From Cryptomeria japonica (Eukaryota > Streptophyta > Pinopsida > Cupressales > Cupressaceae): a DNA stretch of 64,000 nt. This document shows positions 24,669-35,737 of the stretch, in pieces; position 1 is the first letter of the stretch; every line of letters begins with the position of its first letter. The stretch spans positions 601,917,644-601,981,643 of the forward strand of contig NC_081415.1 in NCBI RefSeq assembly GCF_030272615.1. The letters are read 5' to 3'. Below the pieces are notes generated by a model that was given only the letters and a program-made list of their open reading frames with translations, made no database searches and had not been told where the DNA came from. The position numbers were made by a program, and so were the translations under genes.

Positions 24669-25196
24669 ATGCTATCATTGATGGATGGTTTTTCTAGATA
24701 TAATCAAATTCGTATTGCTCGTGAAGATCAACATAAGACTGCATTCACATGTGCTTGGGGTACCTACTGCTGGAATGTGATGCCTTTTGGTCTTAAAAAT
24801 GCTGGCGCAACATATCAAAGAGCTATGATGACAATTTTCCATGATTTTATGCATACTTTGATGGAAGACTATGTTGATGACCTATTATGCAAATCTGTCA
24901 CAAGAGATAGTCATCTAGCCATCCTTGGCCCAATCTTTGATCGAATGGAAACCTACAAGCTCAGACTCAACCCAAAGAAATGTGTCTTTGGTGTCACAAC
25001 CGGCAAATTATTAGGGTACATTGTTTCTCATAGAGGCATCAAAGTAGACCCTGAAAAGGTTAAAGCAATAATGGGTATGGCTCCTCCTTCAAATCTCTAT
25101 AAACTAAGAAGTCTGCAAGGAAAGTTACATTCAATTCATCAGTTTATAGCTCAATTGGTAGACAAATGTCATCCCTTCCAACATTTATTGCATTAA
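24669..25196 (+). pseudogene. Gypsy-B reverse transcriptase, N-terminal third deleted
   Basis: Palm landmarks are present: LSLMDGFSRYNQIRIAREDQ, KTAFTCAWGTY, MPFGLKNAGATYQRAM and the catalytic YVDD, then LNPKKCVFGV and GYIVSHRGIKVDPEKV. The preceding fingers region (the GGxxR(M/I)CVDYR-type block that Gypsy-C keeps) is missing. The acidic spacer runs directly, out of frame, into the palm near 24670. The enzyme cannot be functional. Confidence 0.9.
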
Positions 25197-25720
25197 GGTG
25201 TCACTTTTAAATGGAATGAGCAATGTCAATCAACATTTCAAACTCTCAAGGATTATCTGTTGTCGCCACCTATTCTAATGCCTCTTATAGAAGGGAAACC
25301 ATTCATATTGTATATTTCTACAACTAAAACGGCACTAGGAGTTCTCTTAGCCCAACAGGATGAGAAAGGCAAAGAATGGGCTATTTATTATATCAGTCGG
25401 ACACTAGTGGGCTATGAACTGAATTATTCAACTATTGAACGGGCATGTTTAGCAGTGGTATTTGCAACATAAAATCTTTGACACTATATGTTAAATCATC
25501 AGACATTGTTAGTTGGAAAAATTGATCCCTTGAAATACTTGCTTAGCAGGGCAACTTTGACAGGTCGCCTAGCAAAGTGGGTTATGATCCTCAGTGAGTT
25601 TGATATTAAGTACATTGAGAGAAAGGCAATAAAAAGACAAATCATAGCGGACCAACTTGCAGAGGCACCTATTCATGATGATCATCCAATGTTGATGGAT
25701 TTTCCAGATGAATCAGTCTT
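25197..25720 (+). pseudogene. Gypsy-B RNase H 1 and connection
   Basis: After a stop at 25194-25196 the frame continues through FILYISTTKTALGVLLAQQD, WAIYYISRTLVGYELNYSTI and ERACLAVVFAT, typical of the gypsy RNase H that follows the polymerase. The first catalytic Asp, usually in a Y-x-D/ISTSD-like box, is not evident (YISTTKTA). Two stops lie near 25470. It continues through LTGRLAKWVMILSEFDIKYI. Confidence 0.8.
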
Positions 25721-25734
25721 TGCTCTCACATCTT

Positions 25735-26189
25735 CTAATGAATGGAAGTTATATTTTGATGGATCCCATACCAAATTCGGGTCCGGAGTAGGCATATTGT
25801 TTGTCACCCCTCAAGGTGATGCTATTCCCAAATCTTATAGAATAACTTTCCATTGCACCAATAATTTTGTAGAATATGAAGCTCTGGTCATAGGACTCCA
25901 AGTAGCGATCCACTGGAACATCACACATTTGCAAGTCTATGGAGATTCCCAGTTAGTCATCCGTCAAGTGAATGATGACTATGAAACGAAAGATGAAAAA
26001 ATTATTTCCTACAAGCATATGGTGGATTTCTTCAAGACAAAATTTATGGCTATCCATTTCAGTCAAGTTCCAAGAATTCAAAACAAGTCAGTAGATGCTA
26101 TGGCAACTATTGCTTCCATGTTAAATATGCCCCACAATATGGACGTATGTGAATTTTTGGTCGAACAATTGCTTATCCCTTCTTTTTGA
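25735..26189 (+). pseudogene. Gypsy-B second RNase H (aRNH)
   Basis: A separate RNase H domain lies in the frame ending at 26189: LYFDGSHTKFGSGVGILFVT, then TNNFVEYEALVIGL, VYGDSQLVIRQVN and SVDAMATIAS. The four acidic ligands (D in FDGS, E in EYEA, D in GDSQ, D in VDAM) are all present. Tat-lineage elements are known for this extra domain, placed before the integrase. Confidence 0.87.
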
Positions 26190-27496
26190 AATTCCGATAG
26201 CAGATGTGATGTGTGTTCCTATTGGTCCTAATTCTCCATGGTACAATGACATCTATCAATATTTGAAATCCCAAACCTTACCACCTAACCTTTCCTCTAA
26301 CCAATGCCGAGCCTTCATCTGCCAGGCAACCAAATATATCATCATTGCAGACACCCTTTACTGTCGTTCCTTTGACCACACCCTCCTCAGGTGTTTGGAT
26401 TCTGACGAGGCAAAAACAACTTTACACGAGGTTCATGATGGAATATGTGGGGGCCATTTCATGGTCTGAGTCTAGCTAAAAAGTTGATTCGTGCTGGGTA
26501 TTATTGGCCCACTATGGAAAAGGATGTTCATGATTTTGTCAAGAAATGCTACAAATGTCAAATACATGGAAATTACATTCATGCGCTAGCCCAAGAGCTT
26601 CATTCTATCATATCTTCGTGGCCCTTTTCTCAATGGGGATTGGATCTTATTAGCAAGATTCACCCAACATCTGCAAATGGACCCAAATTCATCATCACGG
26701 CCACAAAATATTTTACAAAGTGGATCGAGGCTATCCCCATGACCTATATCATTGGTGTCCAAATTTCAAAGTTTCTACTAAATTATATCATATGCAGATA
26801 TGGGGTTCCCCTTGCAATTGTCATAGATAATCGCCATCCATTCAAGAACAAAGATGTCAAGGAACTCTGTGAAAAGTTTCACATCCAACACCATTTCTCT
26901 AGTCCTTATTATCCACAAAGTAATGGTCAAGCTGAAGCATCAAATAAAACCATCATTAAGATCCTGAAAAAGGTTGTCAATGACACTGGTCAAGATTGGC
27001 ATGTACAGTTGAATCTAGCACTATGGGCTTATCGCACTTCCATCCGCACACCTACCGGCACAACACCTTATTCCTTGGTGTATGGTGTGGAAGCCATTTT
27101 ACCCTTGGAAGTGGAAATTCCCTCTTTGCGTGTTTCCCTGCAAAATTTGATTGATGATGAGATGCACAGAGTCTCTCGGTTGCATCAACTTCAGATGTTA
27201 GATGAGAAACATCAAACAACCCTGACACATTTGCAGGCATATCAAAACCATCTCCGTCGCTCTTATAATAAGAAGGTCAAACGGTGACACTTCGAAGTGG
27301 GAGATTTGGTTTTAAAGGCGAACCTGAAGAATGCACAATCTACTGACATCATCAAAGGAAAGTTTGAAGCTAATTGGTTGGGCCTTTCATAGTTACTGTA
27401 GCCTATGGCTCAGGGGCATATCAGCTCGCAACCCCAGAAGGTGAACCTTTGTCAGATCTTGTAAATAGAATGCACCTTCGCAAGTACTGGGCATAG
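26190..27496 (+). pseudogene. Gypsy-B integrase
   Basis: The zinc-binding N-terminal region reads HEVHDGICGGHF and later CYKCQ, but is split by a frameshift near 26450. In the core, D (WGLDLI), D (VIDNRHPF) and E (NGQAEASNK) are all kept. A C-terminal part continues through YSLVYGVEAILPLEVEIPS. After a stop at 27287 come GDLVLKANLKNAQ and, with another shift, a terminus at 27494-27496. It catalyses integration of the cDNA. Confidence 0.9.
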
Positions 27497-27713
27497 TTAT
27501 TTTGTCTGTAGTTCTTTAATATGATCCTGAAAAATACAAAAAAATCAAAAAGTTCAAACAAAATACAAAAAATTGAAAAGTTAAAAAAAATACAAAAAAA
27601 TTAAAAAAAGTAAAAAATACAAAAAATTCAAAAAAGGTGAAAAATCAAAAAAATCAAAAAAAGGGAAGAAAACAAAAAAACAAACAAAAGTAAAGAAAAA
27701 TAATTCGCCCTCT

Positions 27714-27782
27714 AGTGAAAACCTGGCAAATAGGCACTTTGGGCAAGTACCATGGTGAAAACTTGGCAAATAGGCGCCATGT
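27714..27782 (+). repeat. Duplicated GTGAAAAC motif of Gypsy-B 3' UTR
   Basis: Two copies of GTGAAAACYTGGCAAATAGG at 27714-27742 and 27754-27782. The same pair in diverged form occurs in Element A at 51721-51807. Confidence 0.75.
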
Positions 27783-28017
27783 GTAAAAGATTATTGCTCT
27801 GTCATCTATCATGACCCTATAGCTTTCTCACACTTATCCTTGTCCTAACCCAATGTTTTGTTCCAGGCCTGTGATTGGTCAACATCATTGTCTTGCATAC
27901 TCAGGTTTCCAGTCCTTGTGCATATGTTTCAGTCCTGGTCGTTGTATATGTCTTTCAACTATTCATTGGGTGCATGCCCCTTGTCATGATCAATTACTGG
28001 AGCTTTCAAATTGAAAA

Positions 28018-28230
28018 ATGTCCTGAAATAATTAAAAATAAATAAAAAAATCAAATAACGTCCTGAAAAAAATAAAAATAAAATAAAAAAACATCCTGAA
28101 ATAATCCCTCAAAATCAAATAAAGTCCTGAAATAGTAAAAAAAATTGAATAATGTCCTGAAAAAATCCAAAAACATCACATAATGTCCTGAAAAAATCCC
28201 TAAAAAGTCAAATAAAGTCGTGAAAAAACG
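28018..28230 (+). repeat. GTCCTGAAA minisatellite
   Basis: About seven units of roughly 30 bases, each with (A)GTCCTGAAAA followed by an A-rich spacer with TCAAATAA. Confidence 0.75.
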
Positions 28231-29270
28231 AACAAAAAAATTTCAAAACATCAAAATCCAAAAAAATAATTTCTTTGGCATTTTGCATTTTGTCAATAAA
28301 TGGTACCCTCTATGCATAGACAGATCGCTGAGCATACATCCAACGACAATCAATCACACATTGCACTTTACTGAAATCATGCGTTAACAGATGAGCTTTT
28401 CAATCAAACTAGACATTCAAACTGCTCAAAATTGTCATATCAATCAATCAACATCAATATCATTTGTCCTTGTTACTATTATCATGGGTCTTATACAGGG
28501 TGTGGTATACTTGAAACCAAACTATGTCCTATCTTAGATGGGGTACTGCATTCCATGAAACCAGACAGCATGATCATTCTTATGTTCCACTTTTGACAAT
28601 GACGATCAGAATGTTTGTTTGACTTGGTCGAATTTGTGAGTCTTAACTTTTTATTGGTTTATCTTGGGCTTCGATCATGTTCCTATGTTGTTCGATGATG
28701 TCACTGAGTGATTTAGAGTGACTAGAATGGTTCATGGTCCCTTTCTTTTTTTTGTTGTTTTTGTTGTTTGTGGAATGTTTGTCACAAACTAGGGCAACTA
28801 TATCATTGGGTGTCTATGATAAGTACATTTGCTTTTGTGAATGCCACACATACCTTGACCCTTGATGTATGCACCCTAAGATGCTTCACTCATTCCTTGT
28901 GTGCGATGTGTCTATCTTTTGCAAAAGGGGTTGCGTTTCAGCTCTGGCCTTCAATGCCATGATTCTCTACATCCACTTTGCTACATTAAATAAAGGTTCT
29001 CACCTACTTCTGTGCATTGATGAAAGCAAGTTTTCCTTCATCACTAACGGTCCTTTGTCTAATTTCTTCTTACTAACATTTCTTGCATCAATCTTGGCAG
29101 TCCATTTGATTCGTTTGAACCTATCATCTTCTTTCATTCTTATTGATCACTTGGCCTCTTTTCTGGATTTTTCCGACCAATTCATCGAGGGGGCATGCAT
29201 ATATCATTGTTATTGTCTGTGGCATTTTAATTATTTTTCTTTGAAACAATGCTTAGAATCGCATTGTCTC

Positions 29271-29284
29271 AAAGAGGGGCAAAA
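29271..29284 (+). promoter_or_regulatory. Gypsy-B polypurine tract
   Basis: AAAGAGGGGCAAAA directly precedes the LTR start TGTAGACATC. The same tract precedes the Element A 3' LTR. Confidence 0.85.
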
Positions 29285-30648
29285 TGTAGACATCTAAAAT
29301 GGTCAATGCTTGCGGAGTCATACTTTAACATTTGTGCATTGCCTTATTTTAGGGTTCTTGTGTCGCATTAACATTTCTTCTATGTTGCACACTTGGTCTT
29401 TATCATTTGTGAGTGTCGAGTCCTTCTTCTGCATTCCTCATTTTTCTCGCTTTCAAATTAGGCCTTGTTGATAGAAATCTTCAGTTATGATTTTGGTCGA
29501 TCTTATCCTGTCGCATCAATGTGCATGCTCATTTATCATCATTTTGGACATCGTCAATCCTAATCGATGATAGAATTAGGGTTTTGTCCTCTAGTCAATC
29601 TTGTCATTTTGTGATTGATTCGTCATTGATCCTTGTCCTCTTGTCAATCTTGTCATTTTGCGATTGATTTGTCATTGATCGTTGTCCTTTTCAATCATGT
29701 CAATTTCAATCAATTAGTCATTGTTCCTCGTCAATTGGTGCCTATCAATTTGATCTCTTTGTCAATCTTGGTCAATTTGTCAACCAATCTCAATCATTTG
29801 TCAGCATTGGTCCTTTGTCAATCAAAATCATGATCGAATCGACATTAATTTCTTGTTGTCTTGACCTAATTCCTTGTCCTCTTATTTCTAGGGTTTTATG
29901 ATTTGATCATTTAATCCTTTTCTTCTTCTTTGTGGGTTAAATAAATCTATTTATTTAGTCCTAGGTATTTTTCATGAATTAATTAATGGATGAAAACCTA
30001 TTAATTAATTCACCTAATTTCTATTTCATATTTTTCCTCAATTTTCCAATTTACTAATTTCTCGTAATTCCTAATTTTCTATTTCTCCTATTTTCTTCAA
30101 TTTTTTCTAATATTTCCCCTAATTTCATGGGAATGGCATTTCAATTTTGTCATAATTTGTCATAATTTGTCAATCAATCAATCTTGCATAGAAAATGTCA
30201 ATTTTGTCATAATTTGTCATATTTGTCATTCTTGATTTGAAATTTCCTTTCAAATCTCTTCATGCTAATCTTGTCATCTCTCCAATTTGTCTATAAATTG
30301 GATGATTTTCTTTAATCACATTATCAAATCTAATCACATTTTTAGAGAAATCAATCACGCTTCTAGTATCCTTACATTGCCATTTCATCTTGACAATCTT
30401 GCATTCATGTTATGCCTTTGCATTTGTAGTTGAGATCCACAAACAAAGCAATTTGAAGGAGAAAGAAGGACAATGGAGAATTATGGAGGAGATATTCACG
30501 TTTGTAATGGTTGGCATTTGGTTTGATTATCTTGTCTTCATATCTCTTTTGGATGTTTTTAGGATTTCTTATCATTGCAATCTAGTTTTTATGATTGAGC
30601 TAGTCTAATTTCTATTTGCTTTGATGAATTCCAAATTCCTATCTATAG
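29285..30648 (+). repeat. Gypsy-B 3' LTR (right end uncertain)
   Basis: It starts TGTAGACATCTAAAATGGTC after the polypurine tract. It includes a 48-bp tandem repeat, TTTGTCA-rich stretches and a TATA-like CTATAAAT at 30291-30298. No second copy is in the window, so the true end is unknown; the sequence is cut off by Copia-1b at 30649. Confidence 0.7.
29590..30240 (+). repeat. TTGTCA-rich tandem repeats in Gypsy-B LTR
   Basis: Two 48-bp units start near 29594 and 29642 (GTCAATCTTGTCATTTTG...). Further TTTGTCATAA units lie at 30145-30225. Confidence 0.65.
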
Positions 30649-31160
30649 GTAGCTCACACCTTTTGGAGAGAAGCGGTGAACACTGTAGTCTACACAATGA
30701 ACTGAGTACTCATCAAGAAAGGTAAGGATAAAACTCCTTATGAGTATTGGACCGGTAAGACACCTATGGTTAGCTACTTTAGAATGTTTGGTAGCAAATG
30801 TTACATCAAGAGAAGTGAACACTAGAGAAAATTTGATGCAAAATGTGATGAGGGAATATTCCTAGGATATTACACCAAGAGCAAAGCTCTCAAGTGTTTC
30901 AAAAATAGGACTCAGAGAATTGTGGAAAGCATCAATGTAAGAAATGATGAAACCTCTGAGAAAACTAAGGAAACCGGTAATGAGCAAGCGGTAAGTGAAC
31001 TAGTGGCAACCTTCTGGGAACCGGTTGTAAGTCAACCAAGTACCAGTAATAGTGTTCCTACATTAGAAGATGTAGATGCTGATACTAATGGAGATGAGGA
31101 TGAAGAAGAAAAGCAAGAGGAATCTATCAAGACCATTTCTCAGTATGTCAAGCTGAATCA
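30649..31160 (+). pseudogene. Copia-1b integrase C-terminal part and linker
   Basis: Begins within the frame at HTFWREAVNTVVYTMN and continues past stops into YEYWTGKTPMVSYFRMFGSK and the EGIFLGYYTKSKALKCF block. This is the copia integrase C-terminal domain. The following acidic Glu-rich linker leads into reverse transcriptase. The catalytic core is not present. Confidence 0.82.
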
Positions 31161-32095
31161 TGATCCTAAGCAGATCATAGGAGATAAGGATGCAGGAATC
31201 CGTACAAGAAGAAAAGTCAGAGAAAACTCATGTATGATCTCTAAATTCGAGCCTAAAACATTCAAAGAGGCACAGAAGGATGAAGAATGGATCAACAGAA
31301 TGGAAGAGAAACTTGACCAGATAGAGAAAATTGGTACATGGTCCTTGGTACCCAGACCGGAGCACAAAAATGTCATTGGTACCAAATGGGTCTTTAGAAA
31401 TAGCAAAGGATATGCCCAAAAAGAAGGAGAAGACTATGGAGAAACCTTTGCTCATGTAGCCAGATTGGAAGGAGTTCGTATGCTTCTTGCATATGCAGCT
31501 TTTAAAGGCTTCAAAGTATATTAAATGGACGTAAAATCTGCATTCCTAAATTGTGTACTTGAAGAGGAGGTGTATATAGAGCAACCAGATGTGTTTGCCC
31601 TATCTGAAGATAGTGACATGGTGTGTAGGCTATATAAAGCCTTATATGGTCTAAAGCAAGCACCTAAAGCATGGTATGAACGCCTGCATTCCCATCTTGT
31701 GAAGATTGGATTTGAGAGAACAAATGAAGATAGAAATATCTACTTGAAGTTTGAAGGAGATCAAATCCTGGTCTATGAGGTATTTTTTGATGAAATTATC
31801 TTTGGTGGAGATGATAAGATGAGTCATGAGTTTGTAGATGAGATGAAGAAAGAGTTTGAGATGTCACTCATAGGGGAGATTAAGCTCTTCATTGGATTGT
31901 AGATCCAACAGATGAGAGATGAAATCTTTATCACTCAGTCCAAGTATGTCAAAGAGGTGTTGAAGACCTTTGCATGGAAGATAGCAAACCGGTTGGTACA
32001 CTGATGGTGACTAGTTGTAAACTATCCAAAGAGGATGACTCAACATTAGTTGATGAGAAGGAATACCGATCAATGATTGGTAAATTGCATATGTA
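31161..32095 (+). pseudogene. Copia-1b reverse transcriptase, with deletion and altered active site
   Basis: GTKWVFRN is followed directly by KGYAQKEGEDYGETF. Relative to Copia-1a about 19 residues (the LNEDG...RNKARLVC block) are missing in frame. A TAA at 31522 interrupts before MDVKSAFLN. The YVDD box reads FFDE (VFFDEIIFGG). Further stops and a frameshift near 31960 follow. The enzyme is dead on three counts. Confidence 0.88.
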
Positions 32096-32734
32096 GTGCA
32101 CAACAGACCGGATATTGCACTTGCAGTTGGCATTACTACAAGGTTCCAGAAAAGTCCAAGAGAATCCCACTTGGTTGAAGTCAAGCAGATTCTTAGGTAT
32201 CTGAAGGGAACTGTTGACTATGGATTGTCGTATCCATATAGCAAGGATTTCAACTTGAAAGTGTTCATAGATGCTGATTGGGGTGGTAATGTAGATGACC
32301 AAAAGAGCACAACCGGTGGTGCATTCTTCTTTGGTGGTAGAATGGTCTCATGGATGAGTAAAAAGAAGAGTTGTATCTTTCAGTCTATAGCAGAAGCAGA
32401 GTATATTGCAACTTTCATGAACTGCACTCAGACAATTTGGATGAAGCATGTACTAAATGGCTTCAAAGTTCCTGTATTTGAACCGGTAAGTATATTTTGT
32501 GACAATACTAGTGCAATTAATATCTCCAAGAATCTGATTTTACATTCTAGAACCAAGAACTTTGAGCTTAAGTATCATTTCTTGAGGGAAAAGGTTCAGA
32601 ACAAAGAGATTGCACTGGATCATGTTTCCAATAAGGAGCAGTTAGCAGACATATTCACCAAGCCTCTTCCAAAGACTACATTTACATACTTAAGAGGTGA
32701 ATTAGGGGTACTGCCCCTTCAGGAGGTGAACTAA
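32096..32734 (+). pseudogene. Copia-1b RNase H, intact frame
   Basis: A 212-codon open frame covering the copia RNase H: HNRPDIALAVG, LRYLKGTVDYGL, IDADWGGNVDDQKSTTGGAF, FCDNTSAINISKN, then ADIFTKPLPKTTF, ending LPLQEVN. In the STAEAEY box the usual Ser/Thr is changed (SIAEAEYIA). It is the longest open piece of this element. The upstream domains are broken, so it is not expected to be made as part of a working polyprotein. Confidence 0.88.
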
Positions 32735-32814
32735 AAGCATATGCTCCACATCAGTTAGGTATTGCATAGTCAAATTTATTTTGGATTGATTTGTTGAGGG
32801 ATGCTACTCCTTAG

Positions 32815-32977
32815 GGGGAGCAGCATAATGGAATAGGGAAGCTTGTGCCTCCACTTTGGCATTGTTGTCAAAGGGGGAGAAGATGTGAAGCGAAGAAGAT
32901 ATCTTTAGAAATTGGGGGAGCAGATGTGAAGCGGAGAGATATCTTTGTATATTGCCATCAATGCCAAAGGGGGAGAT
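32815..32977 (+). promoter_or_regulatory. Reiterated polypurine tract of Copia-1b
   Basis: GGGGGAG occurs at 32815, 32874, 32923 and 32970. The last, in AAAGGGGGAGAT, touches the LTR start at 32978. Confidence 0.8.
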
Positions 32978-34445
32978 TGTTGGCATTATGAGAATTGGTA
33001 TGAGGACATAATGACATTGTATGTTGTCATTGATGTCAATATGTTGCAAAGGTGTAAACTGGCATATGTGAGAACCGGTATAACACTGTGAACCAACATT
33101 TGTGCCAAAGTGAAGCGGTGTGCTTGTTCAAAGGTGAACCGACATATGGTTATGGGAACCAGCACATGGAAGTGTTGAATAACTACCGGTTAGTAGTCTC
33201 AACTTTAGGGTTTCTGGTTGAAGTGCTTCAACCTTGTGTGGCTCAATTGGTGACTTTGTGTAATGAGTTAGCATGATAACAAAGAACAAGATTGTGTTGC
33301 CACACAAGCCTTGTGTTCATGAAGGATCATTCATGAAGAAGATCTTGCCTATCTAATTCAAGAATATGAGAAGACTGTAAAATGGTGATAACATGTGATT
33401 GGTTATCAGCCACCATGAAAATGGTGGAAAATGAACGATGGAGATTAATGCAGTATGCTCAATGGTCAGGATTGAACTGTTTGAATTCCTTTACCTATTA
33501 GGTTTAGGGTTTAGGTTTTATGCTACTGACCTAAATTTTTTCTATAAGGTCATTGTTGTGACTCTTTCTAGGGTTGTTGGCAAAAGTTGTGTGTGAGTAT
33601 CCGAGAGAAGGGATACATGATTCTTGCCAGACCAAAAGGAGAAAAGTGATACCTGCAGAGTGTAAGTGTAGAAGGTAAAGAGGAGCTTAAACGGATCTGC
33701 ATTGTCATTGAGTGTTGTTACCAGATCATTGTAATACCTGTTGATCTCTAACCACCTCAAAAGTTGGAAAATCCCTTAACAGGGTAGCCTTAACTAGCTT
33801 GCTATAAATCCTTTAACAGGGTACCTCTAAGCTACTGAGTTCGAAGTCCTTTAGCTATTGAGTTCTTGAAATCCTCTAACAAGGTAATCTTTAATAAGGT
33901 TTAACCCTTAATCGGGTGATCTCTAACAAGATCGGTTCCTAGCAGAACCTATTGTAATGTCTATAACTGGACAAGGCTCCTAATAGAGTGGACTTCCAAA
34001 GAGTTCAAAAATAGCTTGTGGGTATTCATCCCCACTGTGGTTTTTCCTAGTTGGGTTTCCACATGAAAAATATGCGTGTCATGTGTGATGCTTTTATCTT
34101 ATGATGCTTTGCTATTATTTGTCAAGCATATGATGGTTCTGTGTTTTATGCCTGTCAATAGAACATGTTGAACTAGCTGTTATTATGATCTGATGATAGA
34201 TCACCTGTTTATGCATAAGGGTGAAATGGTAGTGAAGTCTCAAGTTGAGTGAAAGGCTAAGTGAATAACCAGTTAATGCTTGTCTCAGACATTCTTAGCT
34301 TTACCAGTTGTACTCTGTGTCAAACCGGTATCTCTGTCAGCCAATCTTTTGAAGTGTTTGCTATCAAACCGGTTTAAGACTGAGTATATTACCTGTGATG
34401 ATTCACCCCCCATCATAGTACCAGTTTGGTACTATTTGCTCATCA
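32978..34445 (+). repeat. Copia-1b 3' LTR
   Basis: About 1468 bases, close to the 1455 of Copia-1a. It starts TGTTGGCATTATG and ends TTGCTCATCA. It contains the telobox-like TTTAGGGTTTAGG at 33500-33517, the TTTTTCC block at 34017-34085 and TGATTCACCCCCC at 34397-34410. Confidence 0.9.
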
Positions 34446-34510
34446 TTGAGTTATCAGAACTATCTACCCCAACTATAATGATAATAATAATACCTCTAAC
34501 TAAAATCTCA
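34446..34510. other. 65-bp spacer between Copia-1b and Gypsy-C
   Basis: AT-rich sequence with an ATAATAATAATA run. I cannot attribute it to any element. Confidence 0.5.
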
Positions 34511-35724
34511 ATCCGAAGTTTGGACATTCCTATGGGAGAGTTTACTATTTTCATGGCTGGTGTTCATTTAGCTATCAATCCAGGAACATAAAACTTGAAA
34601 TGGGTCTGCAATATATATGCACTAGGCTCCTTAAATGGTTATTCTACATTACTGCAGTAACTAACATTATGCAAAAAGGAAAGGCAGGAATGGAAATCAT
34701 AAAAGGATACATGAAAGCTTCTCAAAACACTGCTGAAATGATCAAATGAAAATAACAAAAATCACACCATTCTGTCTTGGTTCCAGGAATAGTCAATAGA
34801 TCTATTTCCAGTGGCTGCAGGAACAATCCAGTCATGAACTTCTACTACAACTAAGTTAAAGCCAACTTCAATGATCATAAACACAAGATCACTCACAAAG
34901 TGGGCCCCCTTGGATGAGTGATATCAAACTCCCAGCAAAGTACTATTAATAGATCAGAACAACATATTCTTATTCATTTCTTCCTGAAAATGATTACATA
35001 TTCTAAAAGAGAAAATTTAGAATGCTTGTCAAAAATCTGCTCAATTCCTTTCCATCTTGTCTCACTCAAAGAAAGAAGGAAGAGCTTATTATAAAGAAAA
35101 GATCAATTACAATGGACAACTCAAGTTACGCCCAGAAGAAGAGGTGGATAATTGTCAGATGAAGGAGATAACTGAGAGCTTGGCTACAGGAACCATGGAT
35201 CTGAAACCGAACCGCAGTCTTTGCACACCAAAGCGATATTTTGTGAATTCAATATGCACCAGAGTTAAAATCCCATCGTGAAGTATAACTACTCTGATTA
35301 TACCATACATTGCACTTGCTCGAATCCCCTTCAGTTTGACCACCAGTTATCTGAACGTGATTCTCCAGTCCTTAGGTGCAAAAGAAAATCATCCACCGCA
35401 ACATCAATTATTATCTGGACTAAAACAAAAACAACATACAAGGACATGCATATGTATCTTACTCAATTAATACATTCATTAACTCACATATGGCACTATC
35501 CTAATAATCTACATATGACAGGGACAAATCATTTGGCTGCAGGAATAAATTGGCATAGCTGTAGGAATTAACTGACAAAGTTCAAACATGATTTCTTAAG
35601 TTCAGTTTTAAAACATGGATTACATATAGTCAATTCACAATACTTTACTATCACAATGCAACCCAAAAGATACCAAAAAACCTAAGAGTCATGATTAAAA
35701 ACATGTCAAAGCATCGACTTATCA
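34511..35724 (-). repeat. Gypsy-C 3' LTR
   Basis: About 1214 bases, with minus-strand start TGATAAGTCGATG. It matches 44295-45510 with scattered changes. Confidence 0.92.
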
Positions 35725-35737
35725 TGCCCCTCAACTT
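35725..35737 (-). promoter_or_regulatory. Gypsy-C polypurine tract
   Basis: The minus strand reads GTTGAGGGGCA directly before the LTR start TGATAAGTCG. Confidence 0.8.

Larger units (their letters stand above)
27497..29270 (+). other. Gypsy-B 3' untranslated region
   Basis: No gene. It contains an A-rich stretch of short AAAAATACAAAAAATC units (27535-27705), a duplicated GGTGAAAAC motif (27714-27782), a GTCCTGAAA repeat (28018-28230) and further low-complexity DNA up to the polypurine tract. Confidence 0.75.
20881..30648 (+). mobile_element. Gypsy-B, Tat-like Ty3/gypsy element lacking its 5' LTR and leader
   Basis: Order: gag, protease with G-patch, reverse transcriptase, RNase H, second RNase H, integrase, long A-rich 3' UTR, polypurine tract, 3' LTR. 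A second RNase H between the first RNase H and integrase is known for the Tat lineage. The left edge is an abrupt junction with the Copia-2 LTR; the right edge abuts truncated Copia-1b. No flanking target duplication is apparent. Confidence 0.9.
30649..34445 (+). mobile_element. Copia-1b, 5'-truncated copy of the Copia-1 family
   Basis: Homologous to Copia-1a in opposite orientation. It starts abruptly in the integrase (around AHTFWREAV) and runs through reverse transcriptase, RNase H, purine tracts and one complete 3' LTR. Gag, protease, most of integrase and the 5' LTR are missing. Confidence 0.92.

Noticed and set aside
27581-27769. Phe-rich minus-strand frame
   Set aside because: Antisense of the A-rich Gypsy-B 3' UTR.
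28768-29297. Plus-strand frames of 64 and 142 codons in the Gypsy-B 3' UTR
   Set aside because: No recognisable domain, and the stretch ends at the purine tract; it is more likely untranslated than a third gene, although an eroded accessory ORF cannot be fully excluded.
34446-34510. Target duplication for Gypsy-C or Copia-1b
   Set aside because: No 5-base match between flanks could be found.
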